NCBI RefSeq assembly: GCF_010669125.1 | Contig: NZ_CP048630.1 | Coordinates: forward strand, 992,001 to 1,056,000 | Length of the DNA: 64,000 bases | Source: Ancylobacter pratisalsi | GTDB lineage: Bacteria; Pseudomonadota; Alphaproteobacteria; Rhizobiales; Xanthobacteraceae | Reading direction: 5' to 3' | Part shown: positions 9,533 to 17,645 of the stretch, piece after piece | Layout: every line of letters begins with the position of its first letter | How positions within the stretch are numbered: position 1 is the stretch's first letter | Program-made: the position numbers and the translations under genes | The notes under the pieces: model-generated | Database searches by the model: none | What the model was told of the DNA's origin: nothing | What the model saw: only the letters and a program-made list of their open reading frames with translations

Positions 9533-9775
9533 ATGCGGGACTATCGCAAGCGTGGCGACCGGATGGGTGCCGAAAAAATCGGCGGCTTGGATCGACACGC
9601 GCGGAAGGAAGACAGGATCGGCCTTTCGGTCACGAAGCTGGCGCGTCTGATCGGCCGGCGCATGGCCCGCGAGATGTTCGAGGACCAGCCCCCCCCCCCC
9701 GATGAGGGCGCTGCGTGCCGAAAGCACCGGACCAGCAAGCGCGAGTTGGTCGAGGTCGTGCCCGGCGGCGTGTAG
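9533..9775 (+). CDS. Small hypothetical protein spanning a C12 tract, probably a remnant
   Basis: An 80-residue frame starting at the ATG at 9533. Its middle (LSVTKLARLIGRRMAREMFE) looks like a real peptide; similar short sequences occur in mobile-element DNA as I recall, so this link is weak. After residue 52 it runs through a tract of twelve C residues (9689-9700) giving PPPP. It then continues across DNA whose other strand is a beta-lactamase-like remnant, so the C-terminal third is likely not native. It is probably a truncated gene joined to foreign sequence. Confidence 0.3.
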   Translation: MRDYRKRGDRMGAEKIGGLDRHARKEDRIGLSVTKLARLIGRRMAREMFEDQPPPPDEGAACRKHRTSKRELVEVVPGGV

Positions 9776-10078
9776 AGCGCGTCTTCGGAAAGCGTTGCCC
9801 AGTCCTTGCCGGCGGCCACCGCCACCGCTTCCGCACCCGCGGTAAAGCCGAAATTGGTGTCGGCATAGGAGATTCGGAACGAGTCCAGCGGCAGAAAACG
9901 CCCGAGCTCCAGCACCGCGCGCCGGTCGAAGCCGATATCCTCCGGATTGTCGCCGCCATGGTCCGAGAGGCCGGAACGATGCGACGTCAGATCGGCGATG
10001 GGGACGTGGTCGCTGGCCCACTGGCCCTTCAGGCGGAATCAGGGCCGATGGTCGATGACCGGCGCCCACCTCATGGGC
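9700..10078 (-). pseudogene. Class C beta-lactamase-like serine hydrolase, internal fragment
   Basis: On the minus strand one frame reads FRLKGQWASDHVPIADLTSHRSGL, then FDRRAVLELGRFLPLDSFR, SYADTNFGFTAGAEAVA and WATLSEDALYTPPGTTSTNS. This is the middle of a penicillin-binding/beta-lactamase-family protein. SHRSGL and the S-Y-x-x-TNFG block (Y-x-N motif region, here YAD) are recognisable. A one-base frameshift near 10040 separates a matching upstream piece (PVIDHRP). The catalytic SxxK region and the C-terminus are absent, and homology ends near 9730, close to the C12 tract. It is a dead fragment. Confidence 0.65.
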
Positions 10079-10126
10079 GACGACCGTACCGGCGGCTCCT
10101 TGAGGAACAACAACACGTCCAAGGCA

Positions 10127-13100
10127 TCAGAACCTCCAGGTCAGACTGGCCTGCGCACTGTTCTCGTAGGCGTCGGCGCCATACTGTCCAGAGTAGGTTA
10201 TGCTGAGGGTTGCGTCAGCGCTGAGTGCGTAATCGACGCCCAGTTCCGCGACGAGCGCATTAACCGCGATGGGTGCGCCAGTGAGGCCGAAGGCCGGCCC
10301 GCCCGTATTGAAGGCCAGCGACACCTCCGGCGTGACATCGCCGAACGCATGACGCCATCCCAGCGCGCCGTGCGCCGTCAGTCGTTCCATGAGGACGGTC
10401 GACGCGCGCAACCCGAGCGTGGTGTAGGTGGTGTCCATATGCGCCGAGCCGGAGGTGGCGAACTGACCGGTTTCACTCACATCCCCATCCACCAGCACAT
10501 AGGCGAGATTGGCGAACGGCTCGAAGGTCGAGGTGCCGTGGAAGAACTTATAAGCGCCCTCCGCGAATACCTGGGTGGTTCCCAGATCATATCCGCCCTG
10601 CTGCGCGCCGCCGATGCCGACCACCGTGACCTGACGCGAGGTGTCGACGTCGTTCCACGAATAGGCGGCACCGCCGCGCACGCTCCAGCCTTCCGAATGC
10701 CATCCGCCGTAAAGCGCCACGTGATAGCTGTCGCTGGAACCGGAGGCCGCAATATCTGAGGCGTCGAACGAGGTGTAGCTGTAGCCGCCTGCAATACCAA
10801 AACGCCATGTCTCGGCGACAGAGACGTCCACGCCGGTGATAAGGCCGCCGATCGTGTCCGTCACCCGCGGCGCGTTGCTATTGCCGTCGAATGTGCCCAA
10901 GCTGCCGAGCACTTGTCCCCACATCGCATAGACCGGGGCAGACATGGCCGGCGCCGCCGGATCGCCCGGCGCCGACAGGCCGTCGATGATCTGGATCTGG
11001 CCAGCGTTCGCGTCGGCTAGCCGGTTGATCACCGCGTCGCGCAGGAAGTGCGATTGGTTGGAGAGCACGCTGAGCACGCTGGCGTGGAAGGACGCGCCGC
11101 CGAGGCTGGCGAAAGCGGAGCGGGCCTGGGCCTCGCTCGCACCGACCACCTGCTCCCAGGCAGCACCCGACCCGATGCCGTCCAGCACGTTCGCGATCGC
11201 GACTTCGTTCGGCGTGGAAGCCACCTCCGCAAACCGGTCGCTGCTGCGCGAGGTGGTGAGATAGCCGTTGAAGCCGTCCTCGCTCAGCGCGAAGTTGAGG
11301 AATGGAAAGTCGGCGATGGCGACCGTCGGCGACTGCACGGTGAGGCCACCTTGAGTCGTCAGAATGGTGTAGGTGATGCCCGGCAAGACCGGCGAGGGAG
11401 CGGTATCGTCGTGCTGAATCTCGAAGCTCGAACTCAGAATGGTCGCGCTGCCGCCGACCTCGATGCGATCGCTCGCACTGCCATTGATCTGGACCGTGTA
11501 GTCTGATTCCGGCTCCATTGTCAGGTCGCCGCTGATATGCAGCGTCCCGATGGAGTTTCCGGGGCCGACTTTGCCGCCCCTGAGCTCGACCGCGCCCTCG
11601 ACGTTCTTGGCGCCCGCAAGGTTGCCGCCTTCGTTCACCACGACCGTTGGGGTGACGAGCGTGCCGTTCACCGCCAGCGTACCGGCGTTGATGGTCGTTC
11701 CTCCGCCGGCCACGTTGCGACCGGTCATCGAAAGGCGGCCGGTACCTTCCTTGATAAGCTTGCCCGTGCCCGTCAACTCGCCGGAATAGGTTCCGTCATA
11801 GTCCTGACTGAACACGACTTTGCTATTGTTGAGGATGTTACCTTGAAGGCTCCTCGATGTGCCTATGAGCTGTTCATTTAGCACCGTCGTGCCGCCGGAA
11901 TAGCTGTTGGTCCCAGTGAAGATGAGGAGATCTGGGCCGACAACCGTGACAGAACCGGTGCCGGACATGTTGCCGGCATAGATGTTATCGGATCGATCTA
12001 ATGCGAGGCGCATATCGAAAACGACGCTGGCATTGTTGACGACATCGCCGTGAATGCTAATGGCATCGCCCTGCAGGACACCGCCTAGGACGCTCGTGCC
12101 GCCCGAATAGAGGTTGCGGCCGGTGAGGATCAACGTACCGGCGCCCTTCTTGATGAGCGCCCAGCTTCCAGCATTGACGCCGGTGCCCCCAACGCCCGTC
12201 TGGTCGACGATGGCATCGTTGATTGTCTGGGTTTGCCCAGTGTTGGGCTGAACGTTCAATGACCCATTTCCGGCGAGGAATATGCCGCTGCCTGCCGCCC
12301 CTCCCGTGCTCCCATCAAATGGGGCCGAAATTGGGTACCCTCCCCTAACTTGGTTACCCGATATATTGATGTCGCCAACGATGGTGAGATTGCCGCCGGG
12401 TTCGACGAACAGCGCGCCGCCAAGGCCCGCACCTCCGCCTCCACCCCCGCCCCCCTGTCCGCTATAATTCTCGGCATCTCCGACGCCCATCCCTCCAAGG
12501 AATCCACCAGCTCCCCCACCTACGTCAAAACGATAGGTGCCGCCGCCGCCGCCGCCGAATCCTCCGGCACCGCCGACGCTATCGCCAACGCTGCCGCCGC
12601 CGCCGCCGCCATACCCGCCATCCCGGCCTTGCGACCGAGAGAAGAGCCAGCTGCCGCCGCCATCTCCGCCGCCGCCATTTCCATGAGCGTCACCGCCGGA
12701 GCCGCTGTACGTCCCGCCGTCGCCACCGTTGCCGCCGTTGCGTCCGCCACCACCTCCCCCGGACACCGAATTAGGTGCGGGCCTGCTGGCGCCACCTCGG
12801 CCACCCTGGGCAGCATTATTCAGCAGATTGACGTTGCTGATGATCACCAGCGCATTTTTGCCGATGTATAGCGCGCCGCCCATCCCGGCGCCGCCGCCGC
12901 CCCCTCCGCCGCCGTCGCCGACTTGGCTTCTGTCGATTCCGCGTCCTCCATGGCCGACGCCGTTTCCGCCGTTTCCGCCGAGCGCGAGAGCATTCGAGAT
13001 GGTGATGCTTCGGACCACCACCGTACCTGCCTGCACATCCAGACCTTGATACTTATTGGCGCCTGAGAGCGTGAAATTACCACCCGCGAAGGTCAGGCTT

Positions 13101-13369
13101 TTCGTCACGGCCGGCAGGTTGCTGCTCAGTGTGATATTTGACGTGAAGGTGATGGTGTCGTTGTTGTTCGCGTTGCTGATCGCGTTGCGCAGTTCGCCGT
13201 CGTTACTGACATAGATGATTGCGGCCTGGGCGGCAGCGATCGGCCAGAGCAGGCTGGTCGCTAAGACCAGCGCCGTAAGGCCCCGCGCGAACCGCGCCGA
13301 CAACGCCGTCTCGCCCATGAGCATATGCGAGCGCTTGGCAATCGGTCTATCGGGCGGCGTCATGGGCAT
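10127..13369 (-). CDS. Autotransporter outer-membrane beta-barrel protein
   Basis: Type V secreted surface protein of about 1080 residues. A signal peptide (ALVLATSLLWPIAAAQA) is followed by a passenger with a very glycine-rich section, then passenger-associated repeats of the kind GAGTLILTGRNLYSGGT. The C-terminal 280 or so residues form the barrel domain (YAMWGQVLGSLGTFDGN, then GIAGGYSYTSFDA) and end with an aromatic terminal strand, SLTWRF, as expected for BAM recognition. ATGs at 13369 and 13363 both follow GGAG at 13370-13375. A longer frame to 13630 lacks a signal at its start. It is divergent from a winged-helix regulator that may control it. The passenger function (adhesion or biofilm) is inference. 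Confidence 0.9.
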   Translation of the reverse strand: MPMTPPDRPIAKRSHMLMGETALSARFARGLTALVLATSLLWPIAAAQAAIIYVSNDGELRNAISNANNNDTITFTSNITLSSNLPAVTKSLTFAGGNFTLSGANKYQGLDVQAGTVVVRSITISNALALGGNGGNGVGHGGRGIDRSQVGDGGGGGGGGAGMGGALYIGKNALVIISNVNLLNNAAQGGRGGASRPAPNSVSGGGGGGRNGGNGGDGGTYSGSGGDAHGNGGGGDGGGSWLFSRSQGRDGGYGGGGGGSVGDSVGGAGGFGGGGGGTYRFDVGGGAGGFLGGMGVGDAENYSGQGGGGGGGGAGLGGALFVEPGGNLTIVGDINISGNQVRGGYPISAPFDGSTGGAAGSGIFLAGNGSLNVQPNTGQTQTINDAIVDQTGVGGTGVNAGSWALIKKGAGTLILTGRNLYSGGTSVLGGVLQGDAISIHGDVVNNASVVFDMRLALDRSDNIYAGNMSGTGSVTVVGPDLLIFTGTNSYSGGTTVLNEQLIGTSRSLQGNILNNSKVVFSQDYDGTYSGELTGTGKLIKEGTGRLSMTGRNVAGGGTTINAGTLAVNGTLVTPTVVVNEGGNLAGAKNVEGAVELRGGKVGPGNSIGTLHISGDLTMEPESDYTVQINGSASDRIEVGGSATILSSSFEIQHDDTAPSPVLPGITYTILTTQGGLTVQSPTVAIADFPFLNFALSEDGFNGYLTTSRSSDRFAEVASTPNEVAIANVLDGIGSGAAWEQVVGASEAQARSAFASLGGASFHASVLSVLSNQSHFLRDAVINRLADANAGQIQIIDGLSAPGDPAAPAMSAPVYAMWGQVLGSLGTFDGNSNAPRVTDTIGGLITGVDVSVAETWRFGIAGGYSYTSFDASDIAASGSSDSYHVALYGGWHSEGWSVRGGAAYSWNDVDTSRQVTVVGIGGAQQGGYDLGTTQVFAEGAYKFFHGTSTFEPFANLAYVLVDGDVSETGQFATSGSAHMDTTYTTLGLRASTVLMERLTAHGALGWRHAFGDVTPEVSLAFNTGGPAFGLTGAPIAVNALVAELGVDYALSADATLSITYSGQYGADAYENSAQASLTWRF
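12400..12990 (-). repeat. Glycine-codon low-complexity tract inside the autotransporter
   Basis: About 600 bp built mainly of GGC/GGT/GGA-type codons, giving runs of glycine broken by A, N, S and D in the passenger domain. Trinucleotide repetition makes the other frames open too, so they produce long meaningless frames. Such tracts can expand or contract by slippage and are hard to assemble, so exact length should be treated with caution. Confidence 0.7.
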
Positions 13370-13676
13370 GTTCTCCGGAATCGAGGACGGCGGTAAGGAC
13401 TGCAGGGACGAGCAGGTGGCGGGTTGCGGCTCGGAACCGCCATCTGAGATTGGCCTTGATGCTGTTGTCGGAAGCGTCGTCCGCGAAATGTCGGGAATCG
13501 ACGAGACCCTGCGCCCAGACCGCCACCACGCGGCCATCAGCCGGATGGCGCTGCGCCGGCATCGCCTTGAGCGGGTTGGTGGCTGTACCCGGTGCCGGGG
13601 CATAGGCCAGCGCATCGCCGGAAGAGGCAACCGCGACGGCGCTATACTTGAGAGAATGGTCGTTTAACTGAGCCAT
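13347..13676 (-). CDS. Hypothetical 109-residue protein upstream of the autotransporter
   Basis: Begins at an ATG at 13676 preceded by GAGGATGGT, an acceptable ribosome site, and its stop lies 22 bases inside the autotransporter gene, which would allow translational coupling. The protein has no signal peptide or known domain. Its stretch NSIKANLRWRF resembles the terminal strand of an outer-membrane barrel, so it might instead be the tail of a lost autotransporter. Coding status is uncertain. Confidence 0.4.
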   Translation of the reverse strand: MAQLNDHSLKYSAVAVASSGDALAYAPAPGTATNPLKAMPAQRHPADGRVVAVWAQGLVDSRHFADDASDNSIKANLRWRFRAATRHLLVPAVLTAVLDSGEHAHDAAR

Positions 13677-13988
13677 ACCATCCTCAGGTAGTGGGCCGTA
13701 TTTGTGCGGTGATGACGGACGGGACCGGCCGAAGATCGGCCTATAGCAGGCGATTGTTTGCCTGATATTTGAAGACGCCCTCATTCGGAGGGCGACCCTG
13801 TCGCGCCCGACGCCTGCCACCGGCAGGCCTGGCCCGATTTCCGCCCGTCCAAAGCGCCGAAACAGCGCGAACAGCAGGGAACGCCCATGTCTTGACGGCA
13901 TCGACCGACCGTCAAGCTTCGTCCATTCTGGTATGATGTGCTTTCGGGATCATATGCCGTGTCGACCGGCAGTCTGGGGCGAGTTCGG

Positions 13989-15599
13989 ATGACGCGTGAG
14001 ATGCCGCAGGCGGGCGGCTTGGTATTCGACGATGTCGTCCTGGATGAGACGTGCCTGTTCGCCCACCGCAACGGGGAGCAGGTTCGCTTCACGCGCAGCG
14101 AGCGCGCACTCCTTCTGGCGCTTTCCCGGAACCCGCACCGCCTGATGCAGCGCGGCCAGTTGCTCGATGCGATCGCGCCGACCCAGGCTGATGCGTCCGA
14201 CCGCAACGTCGACTTTCTGGTCAACCGCCTGCGTACCAAGCTCGGCGACAGCGCACGGTCCCCAAGATTCATCGCCACGCAATATGGTGAGGGCTATGTC
14301 TGGATCGCAGCGAAACTGCCGGCCGTTGCACCGAAGCCTGATCCGGCCCCGGTCAGCGGACTTCTGGCGATAGCTGCTGTCGTTCCACCGCATGATCAGG
14401 GCCTTGCCGAATATGCCGAGGCCATTACCGGTCAGATGCGCGACATGATCGCGGGCCGGCTCGGGGCCGGCCAGACCGTGATCGTGTTGGAGCGTGCGGC
14501 GACGCTGGCGACACGCTATGTTCTGAAGGTGAGCCTGCAGGACAACGGTGCTCGGTTGGATTGCACGGCAACCCTGCGCGAGGGGCCATCACGGCGCATC
14601 ATCCGGGCTTTCCGGCTCGAGTTCGGCGCCGGCGCCACGACCTCGCTCGCGCCGGAGGTGGAACGCACCTCGATCAGCATCGTCGAGGCGCTGCGGCGCA
14701 ATCTGGCTGAAGCCTCTGAGGGGCTTGGCACGCCCGCCGACCAGCCGCACGAAATCCGCCTGCGCAAGGCGTCGGCCCTATTGTCAGCCTCCAACCCGGA
14801 ATGGCTAGAGAAGGGTCTGCAACTACGCGATGCGCGGGCGCAGAATCCGGCGAGTGCGGACATTGCCCTGCAATGGGGTCTCCATCTGTTTGCGCGCCTT
14901 GTCCTCACCAATCCCTTTACCGGCATAAGCCGCGACGAGCGCGACGAGATCGAGAGTGAGATTGAGGCAACCGTGCTGGATTGTCTGCCATTCATCGAGA
15001 CCAACCCGTTGCTGATGCTGACCGCCGCCAAGCTGCTCTATTTCGTCGATCGCGGTCATCTCGAGCTTGCCGAGGATCTTGCGGACAGGGCCTTTGCCCG
15101 TATGGCGGACTCTCCCGCCGCCTTGCCGGTGCTCGGGCAGTTGCGGCAGGCACGCGGCGACTTCGCCGCGGCGGTGGCATTCTTCGATCGCGGCATCGAG
15201 ATGGCGGATCCCGATTCCGCATTCGACGTGCACATGCGTGTCCTTAAGTACATCGCGCTGTTGGCAGCAGGCGACCGCGAGGCGCTGAAGGTGCCGGCGG
15301 CGTTCATTCACGGGAGCCCGCATTCGCCGCCGGACCTCAGCGTGATGGTCACCGTGCTGATCACGCCGGCCGGCCAACAATTGCCGGAGGCGGTCACCGA
15401 TGCCCTGATGGCGGCCGGCCGCGAAGGCGCGCGCAACGCGATCGAGTACACCTACATGACGTCGGTGCGCCATCTCACCTCGCTGCAGGCGCGCGCCAAC
15501 ATCATGCAGGGGCTCGTCGGGCATATGACCAGACTGCACGGCAAGGATGTGGTTGCGCCGTTCGTCCTTGCGGGAACGGGCCTGGCTGCGGTGGCCTGA
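13989..15599 (+). CDS. Winged-helix (OmpR/ToxR-type) regulator with large C-terminal sensor/TPR-like region
   Basis: Transcription factor of about 536 residues. Residues 10-110 form an OmpR-type winged helix (FTRSERALLLALSRNP, RNVDFLVNRLRTKLGD, YGEGYVWIAA), without a receiver domain. The rest, about 420 residues, is alpha-helical with TPR-like segments (LELAEDLADRAFARMAD, ALPVLGQLRQARGDFAAAVAFF) as in CadC/HilA-like regulators, but I see no membrane span. I chose the ATG at 13989; an upstream ATG at 13938 adds 17 residues. It is transcribed away from the autotransporter with a 0.3-kb gap, so it probably regulates that gene. Confidence 0.85.
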   Translation: MTREMPQAGGLVFDDVVLDETCLFAHRNGEQVRFTRSERALLLALSRNPHRLMQRGQLLDAIAPTQADASDRNVDFLVNRLRTKLGDSARSPRFIATQYGEGYVWIAAKLPAVAPKPDPAPVSGLLAIAAVVPPHDQGLAEYAEAITGQMRDMIAGRLGAGQTVIVLERAATLATRYVLKVSLQDNGARLDCTATLREGPSRRIIRAFRLEFGAGATTSLAPEVERTSISIVEALRRNLAEASEGLGTPADQPHEIRLRKASALLSASNPEWLEKGLQLRDARAQNPASADIALQWGLHLFARLVLTNPFTGISRDERDEIESEIEATVLDCLPFIETNPLLMLTAAKLLYFVDRGHLELAEDLADRAFARMADSPAALPVLGQLRQARGDFAAAVAFFDRGIEMADPDSAFDVHMRVLKYIALLAAGDREALKVPAAFIHGSPHSPPDLSVMVTVLITPAGQQLPEAVTDALMAAGREGARNAIEYTYMTSVRHLTSLQARANIMQGLVGHMTRLHGKDVVAPFVLAGTGLAAVA

Positions 15600-15682
15600 G
15601 CACACGGTCGCCGAACGTCCTGGAGCCCCCCAACCTCTAGGGAGGGGGTAGCTGTAACAGCGGCGAATATTGGCTTGTCTGA

Positions 15683-15889
15683 TACTGGTACAGCGAAATA
15701 CCGCTCGGCCTTCTATTTGCCGATTACCTCGACCCTTCGGAGAAGATCGGTATCAGCCGCAAAGTGGAAGAGGTCGCCACGGGCATGAAGTTGCGCAAGC
15801 TGTTGCCTGGTCTGCGCGAGGTCCGAAAGACCTGCGAGACCAGCCCGGGAGCGATGAAACGGGCCTGGTGCTACCTGCTGCCGAGCTAA
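15683..15889 (+). pseudogene. Orphan coding fragment of unknown family
   Basis: A 69-codon open stretch without a start codon, ending at the TAA at 15887. It has a protein-like composition (LLFADYLDPSEKIGISRK, then LRKLLPGLREVRKTCETS). I do not recognise the family. It lies between the regulator gene and an IS3 remnant, so it is probably the truncated 3' end of a lost gene. Confidence 0.3.
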
Positions 15890-16092
15890 TGGCGCGGAGC
15901 GTCTGATCCCGCCGCGAGTGGAAGGTTGAGGCGAAGGCCGCAGGTGTCTGCCATCCCAGCTTGGAGTACGGCCGGGCGGTGTTGTAGTCGAGCTGCGACC
16001 GGGCGAGAGCGGCTCTGGCCTGGAACAGGCTGGAGAACGGCGTTTCGTTCAGCCGCTCCTCACGCTAGAGCCGGAACAGCCGCTTGTGGTTG
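15890..16092 (-). mobile_element. IS3-family transposase (OrfB) remnant, internally deleted
   Basis: On the minus strand the frame reads NHKRLFRL, a stop, REERLNETPFSSLFQARAAL, then DYNTARPYSKLGWQTPAAF and HSRRDQTL. The first piece matches the HTH_21 start and the last pieces the C-terminal end of IS3-family integrases (the DYNTxRPHSxLG block). The catalytic DDE core between them is gone and a TAG interrupts it. It is a non-functional scar showing past transposition here; no inverted repeats were found around it. Confidence 0.7.
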
Positions 16093-16099
16093 CTCGGAC

Positions 16100-16342
16100 A
16101 TGGACCAGATACTCGACGCCGCCATGGCCGGGCTGGGTGTCGCGCTCTTGCCCGACCGGGTCTGCCGTTCTGAGCTTGATGCCGGGCACTTGGTTCGTGT
16201 GCTTCCCGCCTGGCATGGGCAGATTGGGGTCGTCCACCTTGTTTTCACGACACGGCGGGGATTGTCGCCGGCAGTGCGCGCGTTGATCGGCCACCTCGTG
16301 AAGGATTTCCCGCCTGCCATTGCGGTCGGCCAGCGGGCATAG
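16100..16342 (+). pseudogene. LysR-family regulator, C-terminal fragment
   Basis: About 80 residues (ILDAAMAGLGVALLPDRVCRS, then LVRVLPAWHGQIGVVHLVF and RGLSPAVRALIGHLVKDFP) match the last quarter of the LysR substrate-binding domain, which ends in exactly this pattern. The helix-turn-helix and most of the sensor domain are absent. It starts where the IS3 remnant ends, so the transposon or a related deletion probably cut it. Confidence 0.7.
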
Positions 16343-16588
16343 GGCTGAGCAAGCAGAGCGTCGCTGCCTCGAAACTCGTGCCGACATAGATCGGGCAATG
16401 GCCCTAGTCAGCCGAGAACAGAGCCTGCTGTAAAGGCCACGAAGGGCAGGGTTTCGGGCGCGAGTGGACAATTTCGGTTAGCATCCGCCATTCCCACGGT
16501 TTGATCGCTATTTCATCAGCGACCCGGATGAGCAATGGCGTATTCCGACGAGCCCTATCCCCAAAACCGCCTTTTTGGCTTCCAACCT

Positions 16589-16648
16589 CCAGCCGGTCAT
16601 CGCCGCGGGAGATCCCCATCACCAGCGCAACGGCGCAATTGGGGGCCG
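16589..16648. repeat. Dispersed repeat R2, copy 1
   Basis: About 60 bp (CCAGCCGGTCATCGCC at its left end) matching 27195-27253 with about five differences including one G insertion. It abuts repeat R1 at 16642, so this locus is a fusion of the two units. Confidence 0.75.
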
Positions 16649-16732
16649 TATCCAGACGGCCCGCTCGTGGGTGCGGAGGGTCGGATAGCTTCCATTGCAA
16701 GCGGGCACATCTCGACGACAGCTTACGACCCC
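16642..16732. repeat. Dispersed repeat R1, copy 1
   Basis: 91 bp (starts GGGGCCGTATCCAGACGG, contains GGGTCGGATAGCTTCC, ends near GACAGCTTACGAC) nearly identical to 24365-24455, with about five mismatches and the same orientation. Confidence 0.8.
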
Positions 16733-17001
16733 ATATCGGACGATCAGACGTGCAATTGTCGATAGGCCGCCTTGGTACGATGCTCGCTTCGACGGCGCAC
16801 CACAGGGAAGTTACACATCGGCCGCATCTGCACCGACAGAAACCCCTGCCTTTGCATGAGGAGCCATTCGCAATACGGGTCCAGTTTTAATTGCGGAACC
16901 TCGCATGGGCATCGTGGTAAACGGCGCTTACGCCACTTGAGGGGGGAAGCATATATTGGCGCAAGGAGCACGAGCCTATTGCCGTATATGTCTCACTTGC
17001 G

Positions 17002-17487
17002 TCAAAGCTCGTCGAAATCGATGGGAACCGAGAAACCGGCCTTCACGCGATCCATGATGACCATGGTCTTGAAGCCCTTGATGTCAGGGTTCTCGTAGAA
17101 GAACTTGCGCGTGAAGGCTTCGTAGTCCTCCATACTACGGGCGGTGACGATCAGGATGAAGTCGGTCTCTCCCGTTACGTAATAGCCGTTCATGACCTCC
17201 GGCGTCTGACGGATCGACTGCTTGAAGCGGTCGACGATGTCGGCCCGCTCGCGCTCCAGCGAAACGGATACGAACATGGCGATGGGGCGCCCGACGGCGC
17301 GGGGGTGGACGATGGCGACATCCGCCTCGATCACGCCTTCCGCGCGCAGCCGCTTCAGCCGTCGCTGCACCGCCGTCGCGGAAAGACCGACGATGGCGCC
17401 CAGTTCCTCCGAGCCCATGCGGTTGTCGGTCTGGACGAGGGCGAGAAGCTTGGCATCGAACCGATCGAGCTTCATTTGAACCTGCAT
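17002..17487 (-). CDS. Lrp/AsnC-family transcriptional regulator
   Basis: Amino-acid-responsive regulator of 161 residues, normal for the family. The N-terminal HTH (LDRFDAKLLALVQTDNRMG, then GLSATAVQRRLKRLRAEGVI) is followed by the RAM ligand-binding domain (MFVSVSLERE, VMNGYYVTGETDFILIV). An in-frame ATG four codons in (17475) is an alternative start. It is divergent from the aminotransferase gene with a gap of about 160 bp, so it most likely controls the amine/amino-acid operon on the plus strand and senses its substrate. Confidence 0.93.
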   Translation of the reverse strand: MQVQMKLDRFDAKLLALVQTDNRMGSEELGAIVGLSATAVQRRLKRLRAEGVIEADVAIVHPRAVGRPIAMFVSVSLERERADIVDRFKQSIRQTPEVMNGYYVTGETDFILIVTARSMEDYEAFTRKFFYENPDIKGFKTMVIMDRVKAGFSVPIDFDEL

Positions 17488-17645
17488 GATGAATTTCTGC
17501 GCATATACAGAAAATGAGCATTATTTCGGCGCGCACGCCACCATAAACGCCGGCATCCACGCCCGAGTCGCCGCTAGGCTGACGGTATCGGAAACCTCAA
17601 GCGGATGTTCCGCTGCCGGTCCGAGGCTACGCAGGAACAGGACGC

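Larger units (their letters stand above)
16343..17001. other. Gene-poor scar region with composite repeats
   Basis: About 660 bp between the LysR remnant and the Lrp gene. Nothing here looks like a functional gene. It contains two short sequences that recur at 24.4 and 27.2 kb, listed as repeats. Frames on both strands are open but have no domain or ribosome site. Confidence 0.5.

Noticed and set aside
12400..12990. Trinucleotide-rich tract considered as a CRISPR or tandem repeat array
   Set aside because: No regular spacer-repeat structure; it is glycine codons in a coding frame that is open throughout.
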